A stretch of 53,868 nt of DNA from JBCCEJ01 sp039030335. GTDB taxonomy: Bacteria; Pseudomonadota; Gammaproteobacteria; HK1. Below the pieces are notes generated by a model. The model worked only from the letters and a program-made list of their open reading frames with translations. It was not told the DNA's origin and made no database searches. Shown here one piece after another: positions 34,401 through 42,447 of the stretch (within the stretch, counting starts at the first letter, position 1; the number at the start of each line of letters is the position of its first letter). Location: positions 1 through 53,868 of the forward strand of contig JBCCEJ010000037.1 of the NCBI GenBank assembly GCA_039030335.1, given 5' to 3'. The position numbers and the translations under genes are program-made.

Positions 34401-35294
34401 CTACAGTCTGGCCTTTAGCCACTCGCCGGCCTCGACGAGGGCTTCGCCCGCTTCGTCGAGCATAGGCTGGAAGAGATGCCAGACGTGCACCATATCCTGC
34501 CAGTGCCGGAGTTCGACTTCGACATCGTAGACGCGCGCGGCGGCGGCGAGCCGGTTGGCATCGTCGAGCAGCGTCTCGGCCGTACCCACCTGAATCAACA
34601 TCGGCGCGAGCCCGCGGAGGTCGGCGTAAATGGGCGAGGCGAGTGGCGCCTGGGGGGGCGCGCCCTGAAGATACTGAGCAGCGAACCAGCTCAACATCTC
34701 CTTGCCAACCATTGGGTCCACCTCGGCTTTGCTGGTCATGGATTCACCGATGCCTTCAAGGTCGGTCCAGGGCGAGATCGCCACGCAGGCGACAGGTGGC
34801 GGTAGTCCTTCATTGCGCATCTGCACCTGCGCCGCGATGCACAGGCCGCCTCCAGCCGAGTCTCCTGCGACCGCCATGTGCTCCGCGCTGTAGCCTTGCT
34901 CGAGCAGCCAGCGCCACGCGGCAACGGCGTCGTGCACCGGCGCCGGGAACGGGTGTTCCGGCGCCAGCCGGTAGTCGAGCACGAGGACTTTCGCAGCGGC
35001 GCTGCGTGCCAGATGGTAGGCCAGGTTGCGATGCGTGTTCGGCGACCCTTGCACGTAACCGCCACCGTGCAGATACAGCACCACGTTGTCTGGAATTGCG
35101 TTTGGCGCGCTAACCCATTCGGCCGTACAACCAGCCACGAACACACGCTGTACCACCGCATCTTCGGGCGGCGCGAAGCGGGTGCCGAGGAGTTCCATGT
35201 TGGCGCGCATGGGCCCCGGAGTCAGGGGTTCTGGACGATCGGCCTGGCGTTCTCGCAACAGCCCGACCAGCTTCTCCAGCTGTGCTTGGGACAT
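34401..35294 (-). CDS. Alpha/beta-hydrolase, hormone-sensitive lipase-like esterase
   Basis: A 297-aa esterase of the HSL (family IV) type. The oxyanion motif is HGGGY at residues 76-80, the nucleophile Ser146 in GDSAGGG, an Asp in the LLDDANRLA segment and His in MVHVWHLF. The start is ATG 35294 with AGGAA upstream; the frame runs further to 35402 without support. It is 102 bases upstream of the VOC gene, same strand. It would cleave short acyl esters. Confidence 0.93.
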   Translation of the reverse strand: MSQAQLEKLVGLLRERQADRPEPLTPGPMRANMELLGTRFAPPEDAVVQRVFVAGCTAEWVSAPNAIPDNVVLYLHGGGYVQGSPNTHRNLAYHLARSAAAKVLVLDYRLAPEHPFPAPVHDAVAAWRWLLEQGYSAEHMAVAGDSAGGGLCIAAQVQMRNEGLPPPVACVAISPWTDLEGIGESMTSKAEVDPMVGKEMLSWFAAQYLQGAPPQAPLASPIYADLRGLAPMLIQVGTAETLLDDANRLAAAARVYDVEVELRHWQDMVHVWHLFQPMLDEAGEALVEAGEWLKARL

Positions 35295-35453
35295 CGTGTA
35301 TTCCTGAGGCTTGGACAGCCGTTGGGTATGCCGTGCTGGAACCCTACCATGGAGATTTGAACCGCGGGCAGTTCGGAATAGGGGGGAACCCAGGTCATCC
35401 AAAGCTGAGCTAAGAACCGTGATTCCGCTGTTCGGCAGTCACGGCGGGTATTT

Positions 35454-35475
35454 TATTTCCGTTATTCTAGAAATA
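35454..35475. promoter_or_regulatory. Inverted repeat upstream of the permease gene
   Basis: TATTTC-10 bases-GAAATA, in an AT-rich patch that stands out in GC-rich surroundings, 76 bases before the permease ATG. It could be a promoter with an operator; no regulator is assigned. Confidence 0.35.
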
Positions 35476-35551
35476 CGCTTGTCAGCTGTCGCCATTTAGC
35501 GTAAAACGTCGTTATCGCGTCGGTATGTCCGCATTGGAGGGCTCAAGACCC

Positions 35552-36577
35552 ATGACGCAGCTCGTACTTGCCACCCGCCAGTTTGCCGGTCGCCTCGACG
35601 GCGCCTGGGTGTTTCTCGTGGCCGGCTTCGCGGCACTCGCTTTGACCACGCCTGAACAGGCGGCCGCGAGCCTCACGTTCACCGGCGAGGCATTGCTGAG
35701 TGTCAGCATCTTCCTGTTCGCCTCCATTGCGATCGCGGCATACGCCAAGGCGAGCGGCGCCGACCAGCTGATCGCGCAGGCGTTTACCGGCAACCCGGTC
35801 AGGATGATCTTCTTCGCGGCCGTGATGGGCGCGTTGTCTCCGTTCTGCTCGTGCGGCGTTATCCCGCTCATCGCCGCGTTGTTGGCAATGGGCGTGCCGT
35901 TGGCGCCCGTCATGGCCTTCTGGTTGTCTTCGCCCCTGATGGACCCATCGATGTTCGTTCTGACCGCAGGAACGCTCGGTTTCGGATTTGCGGCCTACAA
36001 ATTGTTCGCGGCGTTCGCGGTAGGGCTGCTCGGTGGATTTGCAACTCACGCACTGCTTAGCGCTGGCCGCCTGCAGAATCCGTTGCGCGAGGGAGTTGGA
36101 GACGGCGGCTGCGGGGGTTCCAGCGTGCGTGCGCCCAAAACTGTCGTCTGGAAGTTCTGGCCGCACGCCGACCGTCGCGAGAAGTTCAATGCAACCGCGT
36201 GGGAAAGCACCCTGTTCCTCGGTAAATGGTTGACGCTCGCATTTTTCCTCGAAAGCCTGATGGTCGCTTATGTGCCGGCTGAACTCGTCGCCACATCCAT
36301 CGGTGGTGACGGATGGCTGACCGTGCTCGGCGCTACTTTGGTCGGCGTACCAGCCTACCTGAACGGTTACGCGGCGCTGCCGCTGGTTGGCGGACTGATC
36401 GAACAGGGCATGGCGCCGGGGGCTGGTATGGCGTTCCTGCTCGCTGGCGGCGTCAGTTCAATTCCTGCCGCGCTGGCGGTCTGGGCGCTGGCGCGCCCGC
36501 CGGTTTTCGCAACCTACCTGGGCCTGGCGGCGGTCATGTCCTTCGCTTTCGGACTCGGATATGGCCTGATAGCCTGA
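35552..36577 (+). CDS. ArsP/DUF318-like permease
   Basis: A 341-aa membrane protein of the permease family that contains the organoarsenical exporter ArsP and YraQ. The signature SPFCSCGVIPLIAALL is clear, as is VGVPAYLNGYAALPLVGGLI in the second half. About eight helices are separated by a cytosolic loop that includes GGCGGSS. ATG 35552 has TGGAGGG upstream; ATG 35525 has none. It is followed by a periplasmic metal-resistance-type gene, suggesting efflux of a metal, metalloid or organometal. Confidence 0.85.
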   Translation: MTQLVLATRQFAGRLDGAWVFLVAGFAALALTTPEQAAASLTFTGEALLSVSIFLFASIAIAAYAKASGADQLIAQAFTGNPVRMIFFAAVMGALSPFCSCGVIPLIAALLAMGVPLAPVMAFWLSSPLMDPSMFVLTAGTLGFGFAAYKLFAAFAVGLLGGFATHALLSAGRLQNPLREGVGDGGCGGSSVRAPKTVVWKFWPHADRREKFNATAWESTLFLGKWLTLAFFLESLMVAYVPAELVATSIGGDGWLTVLGATLVGVPAYLNGYAALPLVGGLIEQGMAPGAGMAFLLAGGVSSIPAALAVWALARPPVFATYLGLAAVMSFAFGLGYGLIA

Positions 36578-36612
36578 AGCGGATTGGATCGCGTTGACGG
36601 GAGACTTAGTCC

Positions 36613-37164
36613 GTGCGAATTGTGCTTGGAATGATGTGCCTGTTCGCGGCGTGGCTGGCACCGGCAGCAACTGAAGGGGCGTCGGTTAAGTCAGAGTATG
36701 CGGCGGATACGACCAACGATATCAAGGCGCTTACTCCGGATGAGGTGCAGGGGTTGACGCAAGGTCAGGGGATGGGCTTCGCGAAAGCCGCTGAACTCAA
36801 TCAACACCCCGGGCCGCTCCACGTTCTGGAACTGGCCGACCGGCTCCACCTCACCGACAGCCAACGGGTTGAGACCGAGCGGGTCTTCGCCCGGATGCGT
36901 GCGCGGGCCGTGGAACTCGGCACGCTGCTGGTCGAACACGAAAGAGCGCTCGATCAGTTATTCAGCCAGGCGCGGGTATCCGCAACGAGCCTGGACTCAG
37001 CTCTCCAGAAGATCGGTGCGACCCGCGCGAGGCTGCGCGGCGTTCATCTGCATGCGCACATCGAGATGAAGCAGATTCTTTCGCGTCATCAGGTGATGCG
37101 GTACGACGAGCTGCGCGGCTACGGAACCAGGCGCGGCACCCACCAGCACAGGCATCGGCACTGA
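36613..37164 (+). CDS. Periplasmic metal-resistance/Spy-CpxP-like protein, His-rich tail
   Basis: A 183-aa exported protein. A signal peptide covers about residues 1-23, and an LTDSQ-type helical hairpin follows (ADRLHLTDSQRVETERVF), as in CpxP/Spy/ZraP and CnrX-like heavy-metal proteins. The extreme C-terminus GTHQHRHRH could chelate metal. GTG start at 36613, 35 bases after the permease stop, same strand, so it is probably co-expressed. A sensor, chaperone or metal-buffering role would fit; not determined. Confidence 0.78.
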   Translation: MRIVLGMMCLFAAWLAPAATEGASVKSEYAADTTNDIKALTPDEVQGLTQGQGMGFAKAAELNQHPGPLHVLELADRLHLTDSQRVETERVFARMRARAVELGTLLVEHERALDQLFSQARVSATSLDSALQKIGATRARLRGVHLHAHIEMKQILSRHQVMRYDELRGYGTRRGTHQHRHRH

Positions 37165-37198
37165 GGCCCGAGCACCGGGCGAGTCGCGGCGTCAACGC

Positions 37199-38367
37199 GT
37201 GTCCATTCTCGGCTCACTCGAGGCTTCGATATTCCTGTCCGACTACTGGCAGCGCCGCCCGTATCTGTTCCGGCGGGTGTGGACGCAGCCTGAAGTGTGG
37301 CCTGATCTCGATGAGCTGAGCGGCCTCGCGCTCGAAGAAGCCGTAGACAGTCGACTCATCACTGGCAGCGACGGTGCACGAGACTGGCAGTTGACCGCGG
37401 GCCCGTTCACCGAAACTGCCCTGATGAATCTGCCCGAATGCAGCTGGACGCTGTTGGTGCAGGGCGTCGACCGCTGGCATCCCGGTGTACACGCGCTGCT
37501 CGATGCATTTGATTTTCTGCCGCGCTGGCGCCTCGACGATGCGATGCTGAGCATTGCGGCCGAAGGTGGCGGGGTCGGGCCGCATGTCGATCAGTACGAT
37601 GTGTTCCTCCTGCAGACCACGGGTCGCCGACGCTGGCGGATCGGTGCGCATCTGCCCGGGGAAGCGGCCCCCGCGACGAACGACGGTCTGGCGCTGTTGG
37701 CGCACTTCGAAGTGGAAGAGGATCATGTGCTCGATGCCGGGGACATGCTGTATCTGCCCGCCGGTTTCCCGCACTGGGGTACTGCACTCGATGCGCCATG
37801 CGTGACCTGTTCGATCGGATTCAGAGCGCCCTCCGCGGGGGAGCTGGCGCAGGCGACGGCAGCGGAGTTCGCCTCACAGCTATCGGGCTCGCGGCGCTTT
37901 GCCGACCCGCTGCGCGAGATCCCGACCCGCTGCGCGAGATCCCGACCGACCCTCACCGTATCGACCGCGACGACGTCGCGACCGCCATCGAGGTCTCAGG
38001 TCTGGGCTTTGGACACGCACAACTCGAAGCCTGCCACTGGCGCGCCGGTGCACTCGCGCTCGGCAAGCTCGTCACCTTGCCTTACGAGAGCCCCGAACCC
38101 CCGGTCAGCGTTGCCGCGGTCAGCGCGCTGCTCGAAGCACCGGAACAGCTGGTCGCGGCACCGGAGAGCCGTTTCGCCTACTGCGACCTCCAAGAGCACG
38201 GCGCGTGGCTGTTCGTCGATGGGGAGGCTTTTGAGTTGCCGGCTGCCTCGGGAGCGGCCATCTGTCACGGACACATCACACCCGGGGTGTTGAGCGACCA
38301 GGCGACGCGGCGAACCGTACGCACGCTGGTCGCCGAGGGCAGCCTGCTGAGCGGACTCGGAACCTGA
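37199..38367 (+). pseudogene. JmjC ribosomal oxygenase (YcfD/RoxA-like), broken by a 20-bp duplication
   Basis: A cupin/JmjC protein like YcfD, the 2-oxoglutarate-dependent hydroxylase of ribosomal protein L16. Iron ligands are visible: His129 and Asp131 in GPHVDQYD, and His192 in LPAGFPHWG. At about residue 242 the frame is broken by a 20-bp tandem duplication (37904-37923 and 37924-37943). Removing one copy gives one open frame of 382 codons, the usual YcfD length (about 373). As written, the frame changes to unrelated Arg/Ser-rich sequence to 38293. The C-terminal coding part resumes in another frame and ends at 38367. The catalytic domain would still be made, but the winged-helix dimerisation end would be lost. 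It is either a real loss or an assembly slip. Confidence 0.88.
37904..37943 (+). repeat. 20-bp perfect tandem duplication in the ribosomal oxygenase gene
   Basis: Two exact back-to-back copies of gacccgctgcgcgagatccc. The 20-bp length shifts the frame. With a single copy the reading frame ...ADPLREIPTDPHRID... runs through. Confidence 0.98.
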
Positions 38368-38448
38368 CCAGGGTCTGGCGCGCTGGCGCGGATCGGGCAG
38401 TGCCGGTACCTTGTCGCACACCCGATGCCCTTAGCCGAGCGGATTCAC

Positions 38449-39546
38449 ATGCCCAATCTCACTAGCCCGATATGCGACCGTCTGGGCATTCGTTATCCGA
38501 TCTTCGGTTTTGCGCACGATGTCGCGACCGTGGCGGCGGTCAGCCGCGCCGGAGGCTACGGGGTCTACGGTGCCACGCGGCGCTTTCCCGATGAGATTCG
38601 TGAAGAGCTGGCCGCAATCCGCGAACTGGCGGGCGACTTTCCGTTCGGGGTCGACCTGGTACTGCCGCCCGGCATGCCAACGCATAACTCGCGCGAGGCG
38701 CTGGAAGCGGAAGTCCCGGAGACCCATCGCGCGTTCGTGCAGCGCATCATCGACAAGTACGACGTGCCGCCCGCCACTGAACCCGGCATGCGCACCCGGT
38801 TTATTCGATCCAAAGAGATCGAGGACGAACAGCTCCGCGCCGTGCTGGAGTCCGATGTCAATATGTTCGCGTGCGGGATCGGTGCACCCGCGGAGGCCGT
38901 TGCCACGGCGCGGGGGCGGGGTATGACCACACTGGCACTGGTCGGCAGTCCACACCATGTTGAACGCTGTCGCGCGGCCGGGGTTGAGATGCTGGTCGCT
39001 CAAGGGTACGACGCTGGTGCACACACGGGGCCGATCGGAACCTTTTCGCTCGTTCCGCAACTCGTGGATGCCGCGGGCGACCTCCCGGTGCTGGCGGCTG
39101 GCGGTGTGGCAACGGGCCGGCACATCGCGGCGGCGCTGGCGATGGGCGCGCAAGGCGTCTGGATGGGCACCGCCTGGCTACTGGCCGCCGAGCATCAGGC
39201 TCATATGCATCCGGTCAACATTCGTAAACTCCGCGAAGCGACCAGTGCCGACACGGTTATTACGCGCTCCGAGAGTGGCAAGACGTTTCGCCAGATCCGC
39301 TCGGCGTGGAGCCAGGAGTGGGAAGCGGAAGACGCGCCGGCGCCGCTGAAGATGCCGTTTCAGGATGTGCTGGTGGGCGATTTGTTGGGTGCCATCGAAG
39401 AGCACGATATCGAACCCCTGATCCACTCCGGCGCCGGGCAGAGCATCGGCTATTTCAACGAGGTCCGGCCAGTCGCGGAAATCATGGATACGCTGGTCGA
39501 GGAAGCCGTCCACACGCTCGAGCGCCAGCAACGTTACCTTGGATGA
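38449..39546 (+). CDS. Nitronate monooxygenase-like NAD(P)H/flavin oxidoreductase
   Basis: A 365-aa TIM-barrel flavoprotein of the 2-nitropropane dioxygenase/nitronate monooxygenase family. Motifs: RYPIFGFA at the N-terminus, GVEMLVAQGYDAGAHTG (FMN phosphate region), LAAGGVATGRHIAAALAMGAQGVWMGT. I start at ATG 38449 because homologous sequence begins there; the upstream ATG at 38425 is possible. It follows the broken oxygenase gene by about 80 bases and precedes an APH-like kinase. Confidence 0.87.
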   Translation: MPNLTSPICDRLGIRYPIFGFAHDVATVAAVSRAGGYGVYGATRRFPDEIREELAAIRELAGDFPFGVDLVLPPGMPTHNSREALEAEVPETHRAFVQRIIDKYDVPPATEPGMRTRFIRSKEIEDEQLRAVLESDVNMFACGIGAPAEAVATARGRGMTTLALVGSPHHVERCRAAGVEMLVAQGYDAGAHTGPIGTFSLVPQLVDAAGDLPVLAAGGVATGRHIAAALAMGAQGVWMGTAWLLAAEHQAHMHPVNIRKLREATSADTVITRSESGKTFRQIRSAWSQEWEAEDAPAPLKMPFQDVLVGDLLGAIEEHDIEPLIHSGAGQSIGYFNEVRPVAEIMDTLVEEAVHTLERQQRYLG

Positions 39547-39630
39547 TTGAGTTCGGGTCGGATTGCGGCGGGCTTTCGATACGAACAACTCGATAGCACC
39601 ACAATCCGGCGTTCGAGGGAGAAAGCAACC

Positions 39631-40692
39631 ATGTCAGATACGGTGTCATCGACGCTGGAGAGCGTGCCGGTGCTGAACGCGCACCGCTTTGATGAGGAGC
39701 GGCTCGCCGCGTACATGCGCACACACGTGGCCGGTTTCGCGGATCCGTTACAGGTGGCCCAGTTCCAGGGGGGGATGTCGAATCCAACATTCCAGCTGAC
39801 CGACGGCAACGGGGCACGGTATGTCATGCGCAAGAAGCCACCCGGCAAGCTACTGCCGTCAGCGCACGCGGTCGATCGCGAATACCGCGTGATCTCCGCA
39901 CTGGGGGGCACCGACGTCGCCGTCCCACGGACCCTGGCTCTGTGCGAAGACGATGAGGTCATCGGCACGGCCTTCTACATCATGGAGCACGTCGAGGGCC
40001 GCGTGTTTCTGGACCCGGCGTTACCGGAACAGTCAGCGGAGGAACGTAGCGCCATCTACGCCGCGATGAATGTCGAACTCGCCCGCCTGCACGCGGTTGA
40101 TTTCCGGGCGGTGGGCCTGCAAGGCTACGGCCGCGAAGGCGGGTACTGCACGCGACAAATTGCGCGCTGGACCAAGCAGTACATTGCGAGCAAGACCGAT
40201 GATCTGGTTGCGATGGAACGCCTGATGGCGTGGCTACCAGAGCACTTGCCAGACGTGGACCTGACGTGCATTGCCCACGGCGACTACCGGCTCGGGAACA
40301 TGATCTACGCTCCCGACGAGCCGCGGGTTCTGGCTGTGCTCGACTGGGAACTCTCGACGCTTGGTCACCCGTACGCCGACCTCGCGTACAACTGCCTGTC
40401 CTACTACGTACCTAACGCTACGCGGGGCGACCTCGTCGAAGCAGACCTCGAAGGACTCGGGATTCCGAGCGAAGCGGATTACGTGAAGTCGTACTGCGAG
40501 GCCGCCGGCATTCCGGAGATCCGCGACTGGACATTCTATCTGGTGCTGTCACTGTTTCGCCTGGCCGCGATCACCCAAGGCGTGTATCACCGCGGTCTGA
40601 TGGGTAACGCGAGCGACCCTCGTGCACTCGAACGTAAGGACAATTGCCGGCGGTTGTCGGATATCGCCTGGCGACTTGCTGAGCGTGCGTAG
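39631..40692 (+). CDS. APH-family phosphotransferase (ACAD10/11-like)
   Basis: A 353-aa aminoglycoside phosphotransferase-fold kinase of the type linked with acyl-CoA dehydrogenases. N-lobe: MSNPTFQLTDGNGARYVMRKKPPG (the Lys binds ATP). Catalytic loop IAHGDYRLGNMIY, followed by LDWELSTLGHPYADL with the metal-binding Asp. ATG 39631 has GAGGGAGAAA upstream. Relatives phosphorylate 4-hydroxyacyl-CoAs; the substrate here is not established. Confidence 0.87.
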   Translation: MSDTVSSTLESVPVLNAHRFDEERLAAYMRTHVAGFADPLQVAQFQGGMSNPTFQLTDGNGARYVMRKKPPGKLLPSAHAVDREYRVISALGGTDVAVPRTLALCEDDEVIGTAFYIMEHVEGRVFLDPALPEQSAEERSAIYAAMNVELARLHAVDFRAVGLQGYGREGGYCTRQIARWTKQYIASKTDDLVAMERLMAWLPEHLPDVDLTCIAHGDYRLGNMIYAPDEPRVLAVLDWELSTLGHPYADLAYNCLSYYVPNATRGDLVEADLEGLGIPSEADYVKSYCEAAGIPEIRDWTFYLVLSLFRLAAITQGVYHRGLMGNASDPRALERKDNCRRLSDIAWRLAERA

Positions 40693-40724
40693 CGCGCGCT
40701 CCGGGCGCGCGCTACGCGCGTTTT
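40690..40724 (+). terminator. Terminator after the APH-like gene
   Basis: TAGCGCGCGC pairs with GCGCGCGCTA (10 bp, 5-base loop) and is followed, after CGCGCG, by TTTT. It overlaps the APH stop codon and precedes the next gene by 44 bases. Confidence 0.6.
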
Positions 40725-40767
40725 GCGACTCGTCCGACCTGACCTGGACATCGAAGGAATCTGAGCA

Positions 40768-41751
40768 TTGAGAATCGTGGTCTATGGCGCAGGCGGCGTC
40801 GGGGGTGTGATTGGCGCAGAGCTTCACAAAGCCGGCTTTCCGGTCGCGCTGATCGCGCGCGGCGAGCACCTGTTAGCGTTAAGAGGCGACGGGATGCTCT
40901 ATCAGACACCTCTCGGCTCCGAGCGGCTTCGGGTGCCTGCGGTCGGGCATCCGTCCGACCTCGATGACAGGCCTGATGATGTGTTCTTGATGACCATGAA
41001 GAGCCAGCATTCGATGGCGGCGCTCGAAACTCTACGCGCCGTGCGCGGTGAGGAGACGCCGGTGGTGTGCTGTCAGAACGGCGTCGCGAATGAGCGCATG
41101 GCGCTGCGTAGATTTCGGGCTGTCTACGCAATGCTGGTGTACCTGCCAGCCCAGCTCATCGAACCCGGCGTAGTCCAATGCCATTCCAAACTGAAAGCGG
41201 GTGTGCTGGACCTGTGTCGCTTTCCCGAGCAGGTCGATGCACTGTCGATCAGTCTCGCTGAACGATTGAATGCGGCCAATTTCTCAGTGCGACCCGATGC
41301 CCGCGTCATGCGGCTGAAGTACGCCAAACTCATCACCAATCTGAACAACGCGCTCGAAGCGGTGGCCACACCGGAAGAGGATGTAGACGACATCCGTAAA
41401 CAGATGCGGGCCGAGGCGCGCGCCTGCTTTTCAGCGGCGGGCATCGATTTCGCGAAAGCCGAGGAGGTGCGCGAGCGCCGCACAGGTATTGTCGAAGGTG
41501 GCGGCATTCCGGGTGTTGAGCGTGTTGGCGGTTCGTCCCGGCAAAGCCTGTTGCGCGGCACTGGCGACATCGAAGCCGACTACCTGAACGGCGAGGTGGT
41601 GCAACTCGGGCGCGTGCACGGTATACCAACGCCAGCCAACGCCGTGTTGCAGCGCCTGGCCGTCGACGCCGCCGCCAACCGGCGTCCCCCGGGACAGGCG
41701 AGCGCAGCGTCTATTCGCGCGGCGATCGAACGGGAAGCGACGCTCGCTTGA
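40768..41751 (+). CDS. Ketopantoate reductase (PanE/ApbA)-family dehydrogenase
   Basis: A 327-aa NADPH-dependent 2-keto acid reductase. The N-terminal motif is YGAGGVGG; VFLMTMKSQHS and VCCQNGVANE form the conserved middle, and LKYAKLITNLNNALEA carries the catalytic Lys. TTG start at 40768 has AAGGA about 10 bases upstream. Whether it makes pantoate or reduces another keto acid cannot be told, as no pan genes are nearby. Confidence 0.88.
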   Translation: MRIVVYGAGGVGGVIGAELHKAGFPVALIARGEHLLALRGDGMLYQTPLGSERLRVPAVGHPSDLDDRPDDVFLMTMKSQHSMAALETLRAVRGEETPVVCCQNGVANERMALRRFRAVYAMLVYLPAQLIEPGVVQCHSKLKAGVLDLCRFPEQVDALSISLAERLNAANFSVRPDARVMRLKYAKLITNLNNALEAVATPEEDVDDIRKQMRAEARACFSAAGIDFAKAEEVRERRTGIVEGGGIPGVERVGGSSRQSLLRGTGDIEADYLNGEVVQLGRVHGIPTPANAVLQRLAVDAAANRRPPGQASAASIRAAIEREATLA

Positions 41752-41808
41752 CCGGTGCGGCGAAGCGCCGCAGCAACGCTGCCATCCACCGCCAGCGATC
41801 GGGTGCAG

Positions 41809-42267
41809 TCAGCCGTTGTCGACGACTGATAGCATCGCGACGTGCGTGGCGGTATGGGCGACGTGGGGCAAGGCCGAGATACGCTCCCCCAGCACTTCCC
41901 GATAGGTCTCGATATCGGCTGTACGGACTTTCAGCAAATAGTCGTAGTCGCCGGCGATCATGTGACATTGCTCGATGGTGCCGATTTCACGCACGGCCTG
42001 GTTGAACGCTTCGAGCGCGCGCGCGGTGGTCTTGTCGAGGCGCACCTGTACGAACGCCACGTGCGAACGCCCGAGTAGCGCGTGATCCACGCGCGCGTGA
42101 AACCCGCGAATAATGCCATCGTTGACGAGACGCTTCAGACGCAGCTGCACCGGCGTTTTCGTGAGGCCGACGAGTTCGGCCAGTTCCGTGATCGTAAGGC
42201 GGGCGTTTTCGCGGAGTGCTTCGACGATCGCGAGGTCAAAGCGGTCCAAGGTGTTCGTGGTCACCAT
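41809..42267 (-). CDS. Lrp/AsnC-family regulator of proline use (PutR-like)
   Basis: A 152-aa regulator: N-terminal HTH (ITELAELVGLTKTPVQLRLKRL), then the RAM ligand-binding domain (AFVQVRLDKT, GDYDYLLKVRT). ATG at 42267 begins the conserved protein; the frame runs upstream without support. It is divergent from putA across 180 bases, the classic arrangement of Lrp-type PutR, which activates putA when proline is present. PutA here lacks its own repressor domain, so this protein likely takes that role. Confidence 0.9.
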   Translation of the reverse strand: MVTTNTLDRFDLAIVEALRENARLTITELAELVGLTKTPVQLRLKRLVNDGIIRGFHARVDHALLGRSHVAFVQVRLDKTTARALEAFNQAVREIGTIEQCHMIAGDYDYLLKVRTADIETYREVLGERISALPHVAHTATHVAMLSVVDNG

Positions 42268-42447
42268 AGCGGTCTTATTCCCTAATAGATGCCAAAGAAT
42301 TGGGCATAGTCGCCAACCAAGTCGGAATTTTAGCCCGATTGGCTTCCAGATCCCGCTACAGTCGTTTCCCGGCACGCAAGGCGAGTCCTTGCAGGCATGC
42401 GACGAGGGTTCACCCTCTGGTTCCACCAGTCTGCGGAGCAAGTGGTA
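42268..42447. promoter_or_regulatory. Divergent lrp-putA control region
   Basis: 180 bases between the two divergent starts. It is AT-richer near 42280-42345. An Lrp-type operator is expected here, but no clear palindrome could be identified by eye. Confidence 0.4.

Noticed and set aside
37798..38367. Separate 189-aa gene starting inside the ribosomal oxygenase
   Set aside because: Its first part is out of frame with the conserved domain; its later part is the C-terminal half of the same gene, displaced by the 20-bp duplication.
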